Of a stretch of 64,000 nucleotides of DNA, positions 16,347-24,885 are shown in pieces. The notes under the pieces are model-generated. The model made no database searches. It had not been told where the DNA came from and worked only from the letters and a program-made list of their open reading frames with translations. A program made the position numbers and the translations under genes. The stretch is from CAYNQK01 sp964470375 (lineage in GTDB: Bacteria > Spirochaetota > Spirochaetia > Treponematales > JBGSOB01), in NCBI GenBank assembly GCA_964470375.1, contig CAYYCP010000001.1, positions 124,001 through 188,000 of the forward strand, read 5' to 3'. The first letter of the stretch is position 1. Each line of letters starts with the position of its first letter.

Positions 16347-18750
16347 CCGCCGAATGTAGATAATCACAGTCCGGATTGATGCAGGCCTTGTGCGGACCGT
16401 TGCGCTTATCGTACTTCTCCACCAGCATCTGGCCGCACTTGGGGCAGCTCATGCGAGTGGGCTTCGAATGCGTGATGAAGTCGCACTCGGGATAGCGCGA
16501 GCAGCCGTAGAATTCGCCGCCCCGCCCTGTCTGTTTGCGCCGCGATACTATTTCGCCGTCGCAGCCCGGGCGCGGGCACTTGCCCAGGGGTATGGAGCGG
16601 GTGTTGCGGCAGGCCGGGAAGCCGGTACAGGCCAGGAAGAATCCGAAGCGCCCTAGCTTCTTGACCATGGGCAGGCCGCACTTCTCGCACACGATGTCGG
16701 TCTTCTCGTCCAGGCTGCCGCGCACGGACTCGATGCTGGACATGACCCTCTCGACCTTCTCGTGGAAGGGCCCGTAGAAGCCGCGGATGGCTTCCACCCA
16801 GCTGCGGGCGCCCTCCTCCACCTCGTCCAGCTCCTTCTCCATCTCGGCGGTGAAGCCGTAGTCCAGTACGTCCGAGAAGGACTCCACCAGCATGTCGTTG
16901 ATCATCCGGCCCAGGGTGGTGGGCACCAGCTGACGATTCTCGCGGTTGACGTAGTAGCGTTCCAGGATGACCGAGATGGTGGGCGCGTAGGTGGAGGGCC
17001 GTCCGATGCCCAGATCCTCCAGGGCCTTGATGATGGAGGCGTCGGTGTAGCGCGAGGGTCCCTGAGTGAAGTGCTGTTCGGGGCGGAAGCGTTCGGGCTT
17101 GAGTTCCTCGCCTATGTGCATCTCGGGGAGGATCAGCTCGCGGTCCTCCTTGGACTGCGAGAGCTTGAGGACCTTGAAGAAACCCTTCTCCACCACCCGG
17201 GTCGCCGAGACCCGGAAGACGGCCTCGCCGGCCCGGATGTCGACGCTAGTAGTGCGGGTCTTGGCCGGTCCCATCTGGCTGGCCATGAAGCGCTCCCAGA
17301 CCAAGGTGTACAGCTTGAGCTGCTCCTTGCTTAGGAAGCCCTGCACCTTGTCAGGGCTGTATTCCATTATGGTAGGCCGAATAGCCTCGTGGGCGTCCTG
17401 GGCCTTGCCGCCGGATTCGTACCTGTTCGGCTCCGCCGGAAGCTCGGCCGGGAAATGCTCGGCGATGTAGGCGCGCGCCTCGTCCTGGGCTTGGACGGAC
17501 ACGCGCACGGAATCCGTGCGCATGTAGGTGATCAGGCCTATGCGAGTGCTGCCTATGGCCACGCCCTCGTAGAGCTGCTGGGCCACCTGCATGGTCTTCT
17601 TGGAGGTGAAGCCCAGGCGGTTGGCGGCGGCCTGTTGGAGCTTGGATGTAGTGAAGGGCGGCTTGGGCCTGAGGGTCTTGTCCTGCTCGCGCAAGTCGTC
17701 CACCACGCAGGCGGCCGAGCCTATGCGGGCCACCACCTCATCGGCATCCTTCTGGTTCTTGAGGGCCGGCTTCTGCCCAGCCAAGGACACCAGCTCGGCG
17801 CTGAAGGCGTGGCGGCCCTTTCGGAAATCGACCGACAAGGTCCAGTACTCCTCGGGTATGAAGTTCTGGACCTCATCCTCGCGCTCGCAGATCAGGCGCA
17901 GGGCCACCGACTGCACGCGACCGGCCGACAAGCCGTTCTTGACCTTTTTCCATAGAAGGGGCGATAGGTTGTATCCGACTAAGCGGTCGAGCACGCGGCG
18001 CGCCTTCTGGGCATCCACGAGGGACTCGTCCACCTCGCGAGGGGCCTTGACCGACTCGCGGATGGCGTGGGGCGTTATCTCGTTGAAAACGATGCGCTTC
18101 ACCGGCAAATCGGGGTTGCGCGCCAGGATGGCCTTCTTCAAGTGGTAGGCTATGGCCTCGCCTTCGCGGTCGTTATCCGACGCCAGGAAGACGGCCTTGG
18201 CCTTCTTGGCCGCCTTGCGCAGCTCGTTGAGGAGCTTGGCCTTGCCCCGGATAGTCATGTATTCGGGCTCGAAGTCCTTTTCCACGTCGATGCCCAGGCG
18301 CGATTTAGGCAGGTCGATCAGATGGCCCATGGAGGCCATCACCGCATAGCCAGAGCCCAGGTACTTCTCGATAGTCCTGGCCTTGGCCGGGGATTCCACG
18401 ATCACCAGGGACTTGCGCTTGGAGGCGCCGGCCTTGGATTTGGCGACCGGTACGCCGGCCTTGGCTTGGGGCGCCTCGGAGGCCGGTGCGGATGGAGATT
18501 TCCTGGCCACGGATTTCTTGACCGGCGCCTTCTTGGATGCCGCCTTCTTCGCGGGCGCTTTTCCTGCCGGGGCATCCTCGGCAGCGGCCTTCCCCGCAAC
18601 CGACTTCTTCGCGGCGATTTTTCTGGCCGCCGCCTTCTTCGCGGGCGCCTTCTCGGCGGAGGTCTTCCTGCCCTGGGCCTTCCTCGGGGCCGCTTCCTTC
18701 CCGGCCTCTTCCGCTCCGGCCGCGCCCTGGGCGCTCTTCTGCTCGCTCAT
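16321..18750 (-). CDS. topA: DNA topoisomerase I with N-terminal histone-H1-like tail
   Basis: Type IA topoisomerase relaxing negative supercoils. From the chosen start (MSEQKSAQG, 18750; an alternative ATG is at 18777) the 809-residue protein has an extra N-terminal segment, residues 1-111, made of Lys/Ala/Pro repeats such as APAKKAAARK and KAPVKKSVARK. The Toprim domain begins at KSLVIVESPAKARTIEKYL (113 on, with DNDREGEA at 192-199) and the catalytic Tyr409 is in GLITYMRTDS. Three four-cysteine zinc ribbons lie at the C-terminus. H1-like tails are known at the C-terminus of some bacterial TopA proteins; an N-terminal one is unusual. Confidence 0.95.
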   Translation of the reverse strand: MSEQKSAQGAAGAEEAGKEAAPRKAQGRKTSAEKAPAKKAAARKIAAKKSVAGKAAAEDAPAGKAPAKKAASKKAPVKKSVARKSPSAPASEAPQAKAGVPVAKSKAGASKRKSLVIVESPAKARTIEKYLGSGYAVMASMGHLIDLPKSRLGIDVEKDFEPEYMTIRGKAKLLNELRKAAKKAKAVFLASDNDREGEAIAYHLKKAILARNPDLPVKRIVFNEITPHAIRESVKAPREVDESLVDAQKARRVLDRLVGYNLSPLLWKKVKNGLSAGRVQSVALRLICEREDEVQNFIPEEYWTLSVDFRKGRHAFSAELVSLAGQKPALKNQKDADEVVARIGSAACVVDDLREQDKTLRPKPPFTTSKLQQAAANRLGFTSKKTMQVAQQLYEGVAIGSTRIGLITYMRTDSVRVSVQAQDEARAYIAEHFPAELPAEPNRYESGGKAQDAHEAIRPTIMEYSPDKVQGFLSKEQLKLYTLVWERFMASQMGPAKTRTTSVDIRAGEAVFRVSATRVVEKGFFKVLKLSQSKEDRELILPEMHIGEELKPERFRPEQHFTQGPSRYTDASIIKALEDLGIGRPSTYAPTISVILERYYVNRENRQLVPTTLGRMINDMLVESFSDVLDYGFTAEMEKELDEVEEGARSWVEAIRGFYGPFHEKVERVMSSIESVRGSLDEKTDIVCEKCGLPMVKKLGRFGFFLACTGFPACRNTRSIPLGKCPRPGCDGEIVSRRKQTGRGGEFYGCSRYPECDFITHSKPTRMSCPKCGQMLVEKYDKRNGPHKACINPDCDYLHSADDEDAGKA

Positions 18751-18769
18751 ATCCCCATCCGCCTTTCCA

Positions 18770-19723
18770 TCACGCATTTCCCCGCCATATTTCCACTAAT
18801 TCGGCCGCTGAGGATAGCCTCGCAGCGCCCTGCTCAGCCAGGGCCGCTGACCCCAGACCGCGCTGACCACGGCAGCCTGCCTCCAGGACTAAAAGATCGC
18901 GCCCCTGGTCCAGGGCGTAGTCCGCGGTGATCAAGGCCCCCGAGCGCTCGGGGGCCTGGGCCCCCACCCCGCTCCGGGACAGCCCCGAGATGATGCGATT
19001 GCGCTCGGGGAAACGATGCCGGAGCGGCTCCCGCCCGGGCGGATACTCGGAGACGACCGCCCCGCCGCATTCCACGATGCGCGACGCCAGGCGGGCGTTC
19101 GAGCGCGGATAGACCTCGTCGATGCCGCAGCCCAGGACGGCCACCGTAGGACCGCCGCCCTCCAGAGCCCCCTCGTGCGCCGAGCGGTCGATGCCCCGGG
19201 CCAGGCCTGACACCACAGGCACGCCGGCCAGGCCCAGCTCCCGGGCCAGGGAGCGCGCCTGGGCGCAGGCCGGCATGTCCGGGTCGCGGGTGCCGACGAT
19301 GGCCACGCAGGGCAGGCAGGAATCAGGCAGGCGGCCGCGCACGAACAGGGCGAAGGGCGGGTCCGCGATCTCGCGCAGTTGGGGCGGATAGTCCGGATCC
19401 GAATGGCGCAGGAAGCCTATCCCGCGCGCGCGCAGGAAGGCCAGACAACGCTCGGCCTCACGGGCAGCCGCGGTTGGGTCGAAGGCCGCCCGGGGCATGG
19501 TCCGGCCGATGGCCAATTCCGCGTCGGTACGCGAAAGTACGGAAAATTCCTCGAGCGAGTCAAGGGACTCGGCCAGGCGCCGGCGCTCGCCGGCCCGTAG
19601 AGAGTCCAGACAGGCGATGGCCAGGTCCAGAAGGAGGCGTCCTGTATCCTCAGTCCGACCTGCCCGATAGTCCTGGCGGGGCTCGCGGAGATCGAGGCCG
19701 GCCCCGCCCCCGACCGCGTTCAT
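18770..19723 (-). CDS. dprA: DNA-processing protein DprA (Smf)
   Basis: The 317-residue protein has the DprA Rossmann-like core: VAIVGTRDPDMPACAQARSLARELG, then VVSGLARGIDRSAHEGAL, VAVLGCGIDEVYPRSN and ERSGALITADYALDQGRDL. DprA loads RecA on incoming single-stranded DNA in transformable bacteria but is widespread in non-competent ones too. The segment after LVLEAG, where DprA usually has PGS...G.N.LI, is divergent (CRGQRGLGSAALAEQGA). The start overlaps the preceding TPR gene by 4 nt. The dprA-topA order matches Bacillus and Treponema. Confidence 0.92.
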   Translation of the reverse strand: MNAVGGGAGLDLREPRQDYRAGRTEDTGRLLLDLAIACLDSLRAGERRRLAESLDSLEEFSVLSRTDAELAIGRTMPRAAFDPTAAAREAERCLAFLRARGIGFLRHSDPDYPPQLREIADPPFALFVRGRLPDSCLPCVAIVGTRDPDMPACAQARSLARELGLAGVPVVSGLARGIDRSAHEGALEGGGPTVAVLGCGIDEVYPRSNARLASRIVECGGAVVSEYPPGREPLRHRFPERNRIISGLSRSGVGAQAPERSGALITADYALDQGRDLLVLEAGCRGQRGLGSAALAEQGAARLSSAAELVEIWRGNA

Positions 19724-20505
19724 CGCCCGGCCTCCTTCCCAGCCAGGAGGGTGTCGCGGTTACGCTCGGCGTCGGCGCGGGCTTGGGGGTTCTTGGAAGA
19801 AGAGATGATACGCTCGTAGACGGCCACCGCCTCGTCATAGCGACCTTGGCCCACATAGGCCCTGGCCAGGACGAAGCGGGCGTTGTCGTCCTCGGTATTG
19901 GTCTCCAGGTAAGCCAGGGCCAGGGGCTCGGCCTTCGAGGGCTCATCCAACTCGAAGGCATATAGGACGGCCAGGGCATACATGGCCTTGTGGTAACCGG
20001 GATCCAGATCCAGGGCACGCTGGTAGCAGTCGCGGGACTGGAGGAGGTACTCGTAGGCCCGGCCCTTGCTCTCCTTCTCCAACCTCACAGCCTCGGTCTT
20101 GGAGACGTAGCCCGAACAAAGGCCCATATAGTAGAAGAGCGCTGCGTTGGCCGGGCTGAGCTTGGCTGCCTCCCAGAAGGCTTCCAGGGCCTCGCCGTAC
20201 ATGGCCCGGTCAAGGTAGGCCGATCCCAGGAGGCGCAGGTAGTAGGCCTGCTTCTGGCCGGCGTCGACCTTCTCCTCCACCACTGCCCGGTATTTATTGA
20301 CGGTCTCGCGGAGCTCCTCGGGAGTGCTAGGCGGGAGATTCATGGACTCGGTGCGGCCCTCCAGCGTGAAATAGGTCTTGATCCATTCGGGTGTCTTTGA
20401 GCAGGAGGCCGTCGCCGCCGCCAGGACCGCCGCCAGCACCGCGACCATCCCCGCGCGCGCCCGCACGGCCCATGCGAGCCCATCCATCATCCCTCCCCTG
20501 GCCAT
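19720..20505 (-). CDS. TPR-repeat lipoprotein (spirochaete dcw-associated)
   Basis: The start ATG 20505 is chosen for GGGGAGG at 6 nt; the 261-residue product begins MARGGMMDGLAWAVRARAG and has a hydrophobic segment ending in a relaxed spirochaetal lipobox TASC (Cys35). Three to four tetratricopeptide repeats cover about residues 75-250 (for example AYYLRLLGSAYLDRAMYGEALEAF split over two helices, and ARFVLARAYVGQGRYDEAVAVYERI). A TPR protein at this place next to ftsZ and dprA is also found in Borrelia. Its role is unknown; a scaffold for envelope or division proteins is a guess from context. Confidence 0.75.
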   Translation of the reverse strand: MARGGMMDGLAWAVRARAGMVAVLAAVLAAATASCSKTPEWIKTYFTLEGRTESMNLPPSTPEELRETVNKYRAVVEEKVDAGQKQAYYLRLLGSAYLDRAMYGEALEAFWEAAKLSPANAALFYYMGLCSGYVSKTEAVRLEKESKGRAYEYLLQSRDCYQRALDLDPGYHKAMYALAVLYAFELDEPSKAEPLALAYLETNTEDDNARFVLARAYVGQGRYDEAVAVYERIISSSKNPQARADAERNRDTLLAGKEAGR

Positions 20506-20531
20506 GGATCGCCTCCCCTCCGCGCCGGCCT

Positions 20532-21536
20532 TCAACGCCGGGGCGAGTAGCGCTGGTAGGATCGTCTCAGCTCACCGGAATCCACGTGGGTGTAGATCTG
20601 GGTGGTGGCGATGTCCGAATGCCCGAGCAGCTCCTGGACCGAGCGCAAGTCTGCCCCGCCCTCCAGGAGGTGGGTGGCGAAGGAGTGCCTCAAGGTATGC
20701 ACGCGCGCCTCAAGGCCGGAGCGCTGCCGGGTCTCGGTGAAGCGCATCCAGATGCCCTTGCGCGAGATGGGCCGGCCAAATCGGTTGAGGAAGACCGCGT
20801 CCGAGCGCTTGGAGCCGAGCAGGACCGGTCGGGCGCGTTCAAGGTAGGCCTCGAGCCAGGTAGCCGCCTCGGCCCCGTAGGGCACCAGGCGCTCCTTTCG
20901 GCCCTTGCCGGTCACTCGCACAAGGCGCTCATCACGGTAGAGCCGGGACAGGCTCAGCGAGGCGGCCTCGGAGATGCGCAGGCCGCAGGAATATATCAAC
21001 TCGAACAGGGCCCGGTCGCGCAGGCCGTTGGGACTGCCCGTGTCGATGCCTGCGAGAAGAACATCCACCTCACGCCGACTGAGCACCTCGGGTAGACGCG
21101 ACTCCAGCTTGGGAATGGCCACGCTGCCGGCCGGATTGTCCGCCCGCGCCCCGGAGGCGACAAGGTAGGCGAAAAGGGAGTGCAGGCTGGAGATGACCCG
21201 CGCCATGGTCCTGCGCGTGAGAGCCCGGGCGGCGTCGCCGCCCCCTTCCAGCCCCTCGGCTTCAGGCTCGGGACGGGGACCGGCCTGACCGGCCTGTCTG
21301 GCCACCAGGTAGTCCAGGAGGCCGCGTTTGTCCACCGCTTCAGGACTGAGGCCGCGATCTCCTAGCCATGCCGAGAAAAAGCCGGCCTCGCGCAGATAGG
21401 CGTCCACGGTCAGACGCGAAAGGCGCTTTTCGGCTACCAACCATCCCGAATAGCCTGCCGGCACGGTCGCCTCCGCTTCAGCCGCTCGTTCCGCCGCAGC
21501 CGCCCTCAGGGTCGCGCCGGGTCCCACCTTTCCCAC
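20532..21536 (-). CDS. xerD: Tyrosine recombinase XerD-like
   Basis: A 334-residue site-specific recombinase beginning at GTG 21536, 2 nt after the ftsZ stop. An N-terminal extension of about 25 residues precedes the core-binding domain. Catalytic residues are seen as Arg in SCGLRISEAASL, Lys in GKGRKERLVP, His-x-x-Arg in HTLRHSFATHLLEGG, His in LLGHSDIATT and Tyr in QIYTHVD. It is the likely partner of the XerC-like protein encoded 4 kb away. Which of the two acts as XerC or XerD cannot be settled from sequence alone; this one has the closer XerD motif. Confidence 0.85.
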   Translation of the reverse strand: MGKVGPGATLRAAAAERAAEAEATVPAGYSGWLVAEKRLSRLTVDAYLREAGFFSAWLGDRGLSPEAVDKRGLLDYLVARQAGQAGPRPEPEAEGLEGGGDAARALTRRTMARVISSLHSLFAYLVASGARADNPAGSVAIPKLESRLPEVLSRREVDVLLAGIDTGSPNGLRDRALFELIYSCGLRISEAASLSLSRLYRDERLVRVTGKGRKERLVPYGAEAATWLEAYLERARPVLLGSKRSDAVFLNRFGRPISRKGIWMRFTETRQRSGLEARVHTLRHSFATHLLEGGADLRSVQELLGHSDIATTQIYTHVDSGELRRSYQRYSPRR

Positions 21537-21538
21537 TC

Positions 21539-22717
21539 CTAGCCCCTCTCGACCGGCTGGTAGCGGCTCTTCTCGCGGATGACGGTTGGAATGTCCAGCT
21601 CATCGGGGAAGGCCCCGTTGCGGGAGGACAGTCCCCGCACGGCCGGCCTCTCGGCTATGTTGCGCCACTCCTCCCAGTGCATGAACTCGCCGTCCCCGGC
21701 CGAGCGCTCCTCTGAAGGGGCCTTGATGCGGATGGGTGCGTTGAAGCCGGTGGCTATCACGGTCACCTTTATCTCATCGCTGTAGACCGGATCGCTGGCC
21801 ATTCCGGCTATCACCAGGGTGTCCGGGCTGGCCTGGGCGGTGATGGCCTCCACCACCTCCTGGAACTCAAAAAGGGTGAGGCTCTCGCCGCCGGTGACAT
21901 TCACCAGCACATTGCGAGCACCGTCCATGCAGACATCCTCCAGGAGGGGATTGTGGATGGCGGCTGCGGCCGCTTCGGCCGCGCGCGCCTCTCCGGACGC
22001 CACGCCCACGCCCATCAGCGCGTCGCCCTTGCCCTCCATAGTGGTGCGCACGTCGGCGAAGTCGATATTGATATCCCCTGGTTGGGTGATCACGTCAGAG
22101 ATGCCCTGGACGCTCTGCCTGAGCACGTCGTCGGCGATGCGGAAGGCCTCGCGCACGTTGGTCTTCTTGTCCACTACCTTGAAAAGCAGCTGATTGGGTA
22201 TGACCAGGAGGGTGTCCACGTGTTCGCGCAGCTTGGCGATGCCCTCCTCGGCCAGCTGCATCTTGATCCGGCCCTCGAATTCGAAGGGTTTCGTGACTAC
22301 GCCCACGGTCAAGGCCCCCAGGTCCTTGGCCACCTGGGCGATGATGGGCGCGGCCCCGGTGCCGGTGCCCCCGCCCATTCCGGCGGTGACGAATACCATG
22401 TGGGCCCCCTTGAGGGCCGCGGCGATGGCCTCGCGATCCTCGTTGGCCGCGTTCTCGCCTATGGCCGGCTTCCCGCCGGCCCCCAGGCCGCCCGTGAGGC
22501 GCGCCCCTAGGGGGATCCTGGTCTGGGCCGCGGAACGGCCCAGGGCCTGCAGGTCGGTGTTGGCCACCACGAAGTCAACGCCTCGGACGCCGGCCTCGAT
22601 CATCCGCGTCACCGCATTGGAGCCGCCCCCGCCCACCCCGATCACCTTGATCACTGTGGGCGTCGGCTTGCGCTCACCGCCCTGCTCCGCCTGCTGCTCT
22701 AACATCCCGAATTTCAT
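21539..22717 (-). CDS. ftsZ: Cell division GTPase FtsZ
   Basis: The 392-residue tubulin homologue carries the GTP-binding motif GGGTGTG at 115-121, the preceding IGVGGGGSNAV, and the T7 catalytic loop NIDFADVRTTM. After a short linker the C-terminal peptide DELDIPTVIREKSRYQPVERG provides the FtsA/ZapA-type binding tail. FtsZ forms the cytokinetic ring. A GGAGGAGGGGG ribosome-binding site precedes ATG 22717. It follows ftsA after a 102-nt spacer in which no gene was seen. Confidence 0.98.
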   Translation of the reverse strand: MKFGMLEQQAEQGGERKPTPTVIKVIGVGGGGSNAVTRMIEAGVRGVDFVVANTDLQALGRSAAQTRIPLGARLTGGLGAGGKPAIGENAANEDREAIAAALKGAHMVFVTAGMGGGTGTGAAPIIAQVAKDLGALTVGVVTKPFEFEGRIKMQLAEEGIAKLREHVDTLLVIPNQLLFKVVDKKTNVREAFRIADDVLRQSVQGISDVITQPGDINIDFADVRTTMEGKGDALMGVGVASGEARAAEAAAAAIHNPLLEDVCMDGARNVLVNVTGGESLTLFEFQEVVEAITAQASPDTLVIAGMASDPVYSDEIKVTVIATGFNAPIRIKAPSEERSAGDGEFMHWEEWRNIAERPAVRGLSSRNGAFPDELDIPTVIREKSRYQPVERG

Positions 22718-22819
22718 TTCCCCCTCCTCCGGGCGGCCATTTCCGGGTGCGTCACGGCATGGGCATCCGCGGCGCGGCCGGTCGGGCCGTGATCGTCGTA
22801 TCCGCTCAAAGGCGCTTTC

Positions 22820-24055
22820 TCAGAAAAACTCCCGCTTGAACCACTCGGCCAGCCTGGACAGGGCTCCCGCCCGGGCCGAGCCCTTCTGCTTGGCCGGGGT
22901 CTCGGCCTGGCCCTCGGCCTCGAAGCCCGCCAGCACCAGGCCCACGGCCGTGGAATACTCAGGGCTGCGGATCTCGCCCGACAGACCGCCCAGGCCGGTC
23001 GGGGCGCCGATGCGCACGGGCAGCCTGAAGACCTGGGAGGCCAGCTCGGCCGCCCCGGGCGTGAGTGCGCATCCGCCCGTCAAAACCACCCCGCCGCCCA
23101 GTCGCTGGTAGTAGCCCATGCCCTCGACCCGCTCGCGGGCCATGGAGAAGATCTCCTCCATGCGGGGCTGCATGATCCGGCACAGCTCTCCGCGCGGCAC
23201 GGCCCGCGGCCCGCGCCCGCCCAGGCCGGGGATGATGACCTCCTCGCCCTGCTCTACCAGCTGCTCGAAGCAGCAACCGGATTCCAGCTTCACCCGCTCG
23301 GCCGCCTCGGCCGGCAAGCCCAGGAGGATGGACAGATCGCCGGTGACCTGGCTGCCCCCGGCCGGTATGACGTTGGCGTGGTAGGGCGCGCCCTCCATGA
23401 ATACGAATACGTCGGTGGTTCCGGCCCCCATGTCCAGGAGGAGGCAACCCAGTTCCTTCTCGTCCGCACTGAGAGCCGCTCGCGAGGCCGCCAGGCTCTG
23501 TAGGACCAGGCCGTCGACTTTAAAGCCGGCCCGGTTCACGCAGTTGACAAGGTTCTGGGCGCAGGTGACAGAGCCGGTGATGATGTGAACCTCGGCCTCC
23601 AGGCGCACCCCGATCACGTCCAGGGGGTTTTTTATGCCCTTCTGGTCGTCCACTATGTAGGTCTGTGGGATGACGTGGAGAATCTCGCGGTCCATCGGTA
23701 TGACCACCGCCTTGGCCGCCTCGATCACCCGATCCACGTCGTCCTGGGTGATCTCCTTGCCCCGTCCGGTCACCGCCACCACCCCGCGCGAGTTGATGGC
23801 CTCGATATGGGCCCCGGCGATGCCCACGTAGCAGGAGTGGACCTCGCGCCCGGACATGAGCTCGGCGGCCTCCATGGCCTGGGCCACGGCTTTGACGGTG
23901 GATTCGATGTTGACCACCACGCCTCGGCGCAGGCCGGTGGAGGGGGCGTTACCCACGCCGGTGACGGCCAACCGGCCGTCCTCACCGCGCTCGCCGATGA
24001 TGACGCGCACGTGCGAGGTGCCTATATCCAGGCCGACGATCAGATTGTCGCTCAC
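22820..24055 (-). CDS. ftsA: Cell division protein FtsA
   Basis: The 411-residue actin-like ATPase has the phosphate-1 motif VGLDIGTSHVRVIIGE near the N-terminus, the phosphate-2 motif LLLDMGAGTTDVFVF, the adenosine motif VVLTGGCALTPG, and a C-terminal amphipathic helix ALSRLAEWFKREFF that tethers FtsZ to the membrane. The start codon overlaps the ftsQ stop by 4 nt. Confidence 0.96.
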   Translation of the reverse strand: MSDNLIVGLDIGTSHVRVIIGERGEDGRLAVTGVGNAPSTGLRRGVVVNIESTVKAVAQAMEAAELMSGREVHSCYVGIAGAHIEAINSRGVVAVTGRGKEITQDDVDRVIEAAKAVVIPMDREILHVIPQTYIVDDQKGIKNPLDVIGVRLEAEVHIITGSVTCAQNLVNCVNRAGFKVDGLVLQSLAASRAALSADEKELGCLLLDMGAGTTDVFVFMEGAPYHANVIPAGGSQVTGDLSILLGLPAEAAERVKLESGCCFEQLVEQGEEVIIPGLGGRGPRAVPRGELCRIMQPRMEEIFSMARERVEGMGYYQRLGGGVVLTGGCALTPGAAELASQVFRLPVRIGAPTGLGGLSGEIRSPEYSTAVGLVLAGFEAEGQAETPAKQKGSARAGALSRLAEWFKREFF

Positions 24056-24885
24056 GAAGGATCCTCCTTGGACTTGTAGACCATGGCCCCAGCCCGCAGG
24101 TCCACCTCGGAAACCGATGCTTCCAGGCCGCGTCGCTTGAGGACGTCCAGGACCAGGGCCGCCGAGCGCAGGCTGGACTCGTCCAGGTCAAGGCCCATGC
24201 GCACCGGCACTGAGGCGCCCATCAGGTAGACCAACAGCTCCACCTCTCCGGAGGGCTTGGGCGCCACGCGCAGCTCGGAAACCAGGTCCAGGAGCCCCGA
24301 TCCCGATGCGGCGAGCTGGCGCAGCACGGGCGTCAGGGCGGAGGGCAGGCGCGCGCCTTCGACCGCGCCGGAGAAGGCCAGGCCGGAGATGACCGGCAGA
24401 TCCGATAGGGCCGAGGCCGGGTCGAGCATGAAGAGAACCCCCTGTGAATCCACGCTGGCCGGGAGGCTGCGCCCCTGGCCCTCGCAGATGACCAGGGCCA
24501 CCGCCGTCCGGGCCTCCAGCGCCACCTTGATGGTCCTCGGGAAGGAACGGCTGGCGCGGGCGCTCAGCACGCGGGCGTCCTCCAGGCAGGCCCTCTCGAC
24601 GGCATCCAGGTCCACCGCGTAGACGGGCCGGCCCGCGCTCAGGGCCATGACCCTGAGCCTGGCGGCCTCGGCGTCGATGTGCGCCGGGGCGCTCACCTCG
24701 ACCCGCTCGACTTCTAGGGCCGGGGCCAGCACGAAGCGGTAGGCGATGTAGACCACTGCCGCGCATAAACCTGCCAAAACGATCCAAGGCAGGGGCCGCC
24801 CCGCCCTGGCGCTCCTCGGCTCGGCACGCCCGGCATAGGCGGCCCGCAGCCCTGCCAGCTCAGCCACGCGGGGCCTCCTGTCCAT
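24052..24885 (-). CDS. ftsQ: Cell division protein FtsQ/DivIB
   Basis: A 277-residue bitopic protein: cytoplasmic N-terminus, one membrane helix at about 31-53 (LPWIVLAGLCAAVVYIAYRFV) and an extracytoplasmic POTRA domain (LEVERVEVSAPAHIDAEAARLR) followed by the beta domain with ASRSFPRTIKVALEARTAVALV. It links early and late division proteins. It lies between ftsW (26-nt overlap) and ftsA (4-nt overlap). Confidence 0.9.
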   Translation of the reverse strand: MDRRPRVAELAGLRAAYAGRAEPRSARAGRPLPWIVLAGLCAAVVYIAYRFVLAPALEVERVEVSAPAHIDAEAARLRVMALSAGRPVYAVDLDAVERACLEDARVLSARASRSFPRTIKVALEARTAVALVICEGQGRSLPASVDSQGVLFMLDPASALSDLPVISGLAFSGAVEGARLPSALTPVLRQLAASGSGLLDLVSELRVAPKPSGEVELLVYLMGASVPVRMGLDLDESSLRSAALVLDVLKRRGLEASVSEVDLRAGAMVYKSKEDPS

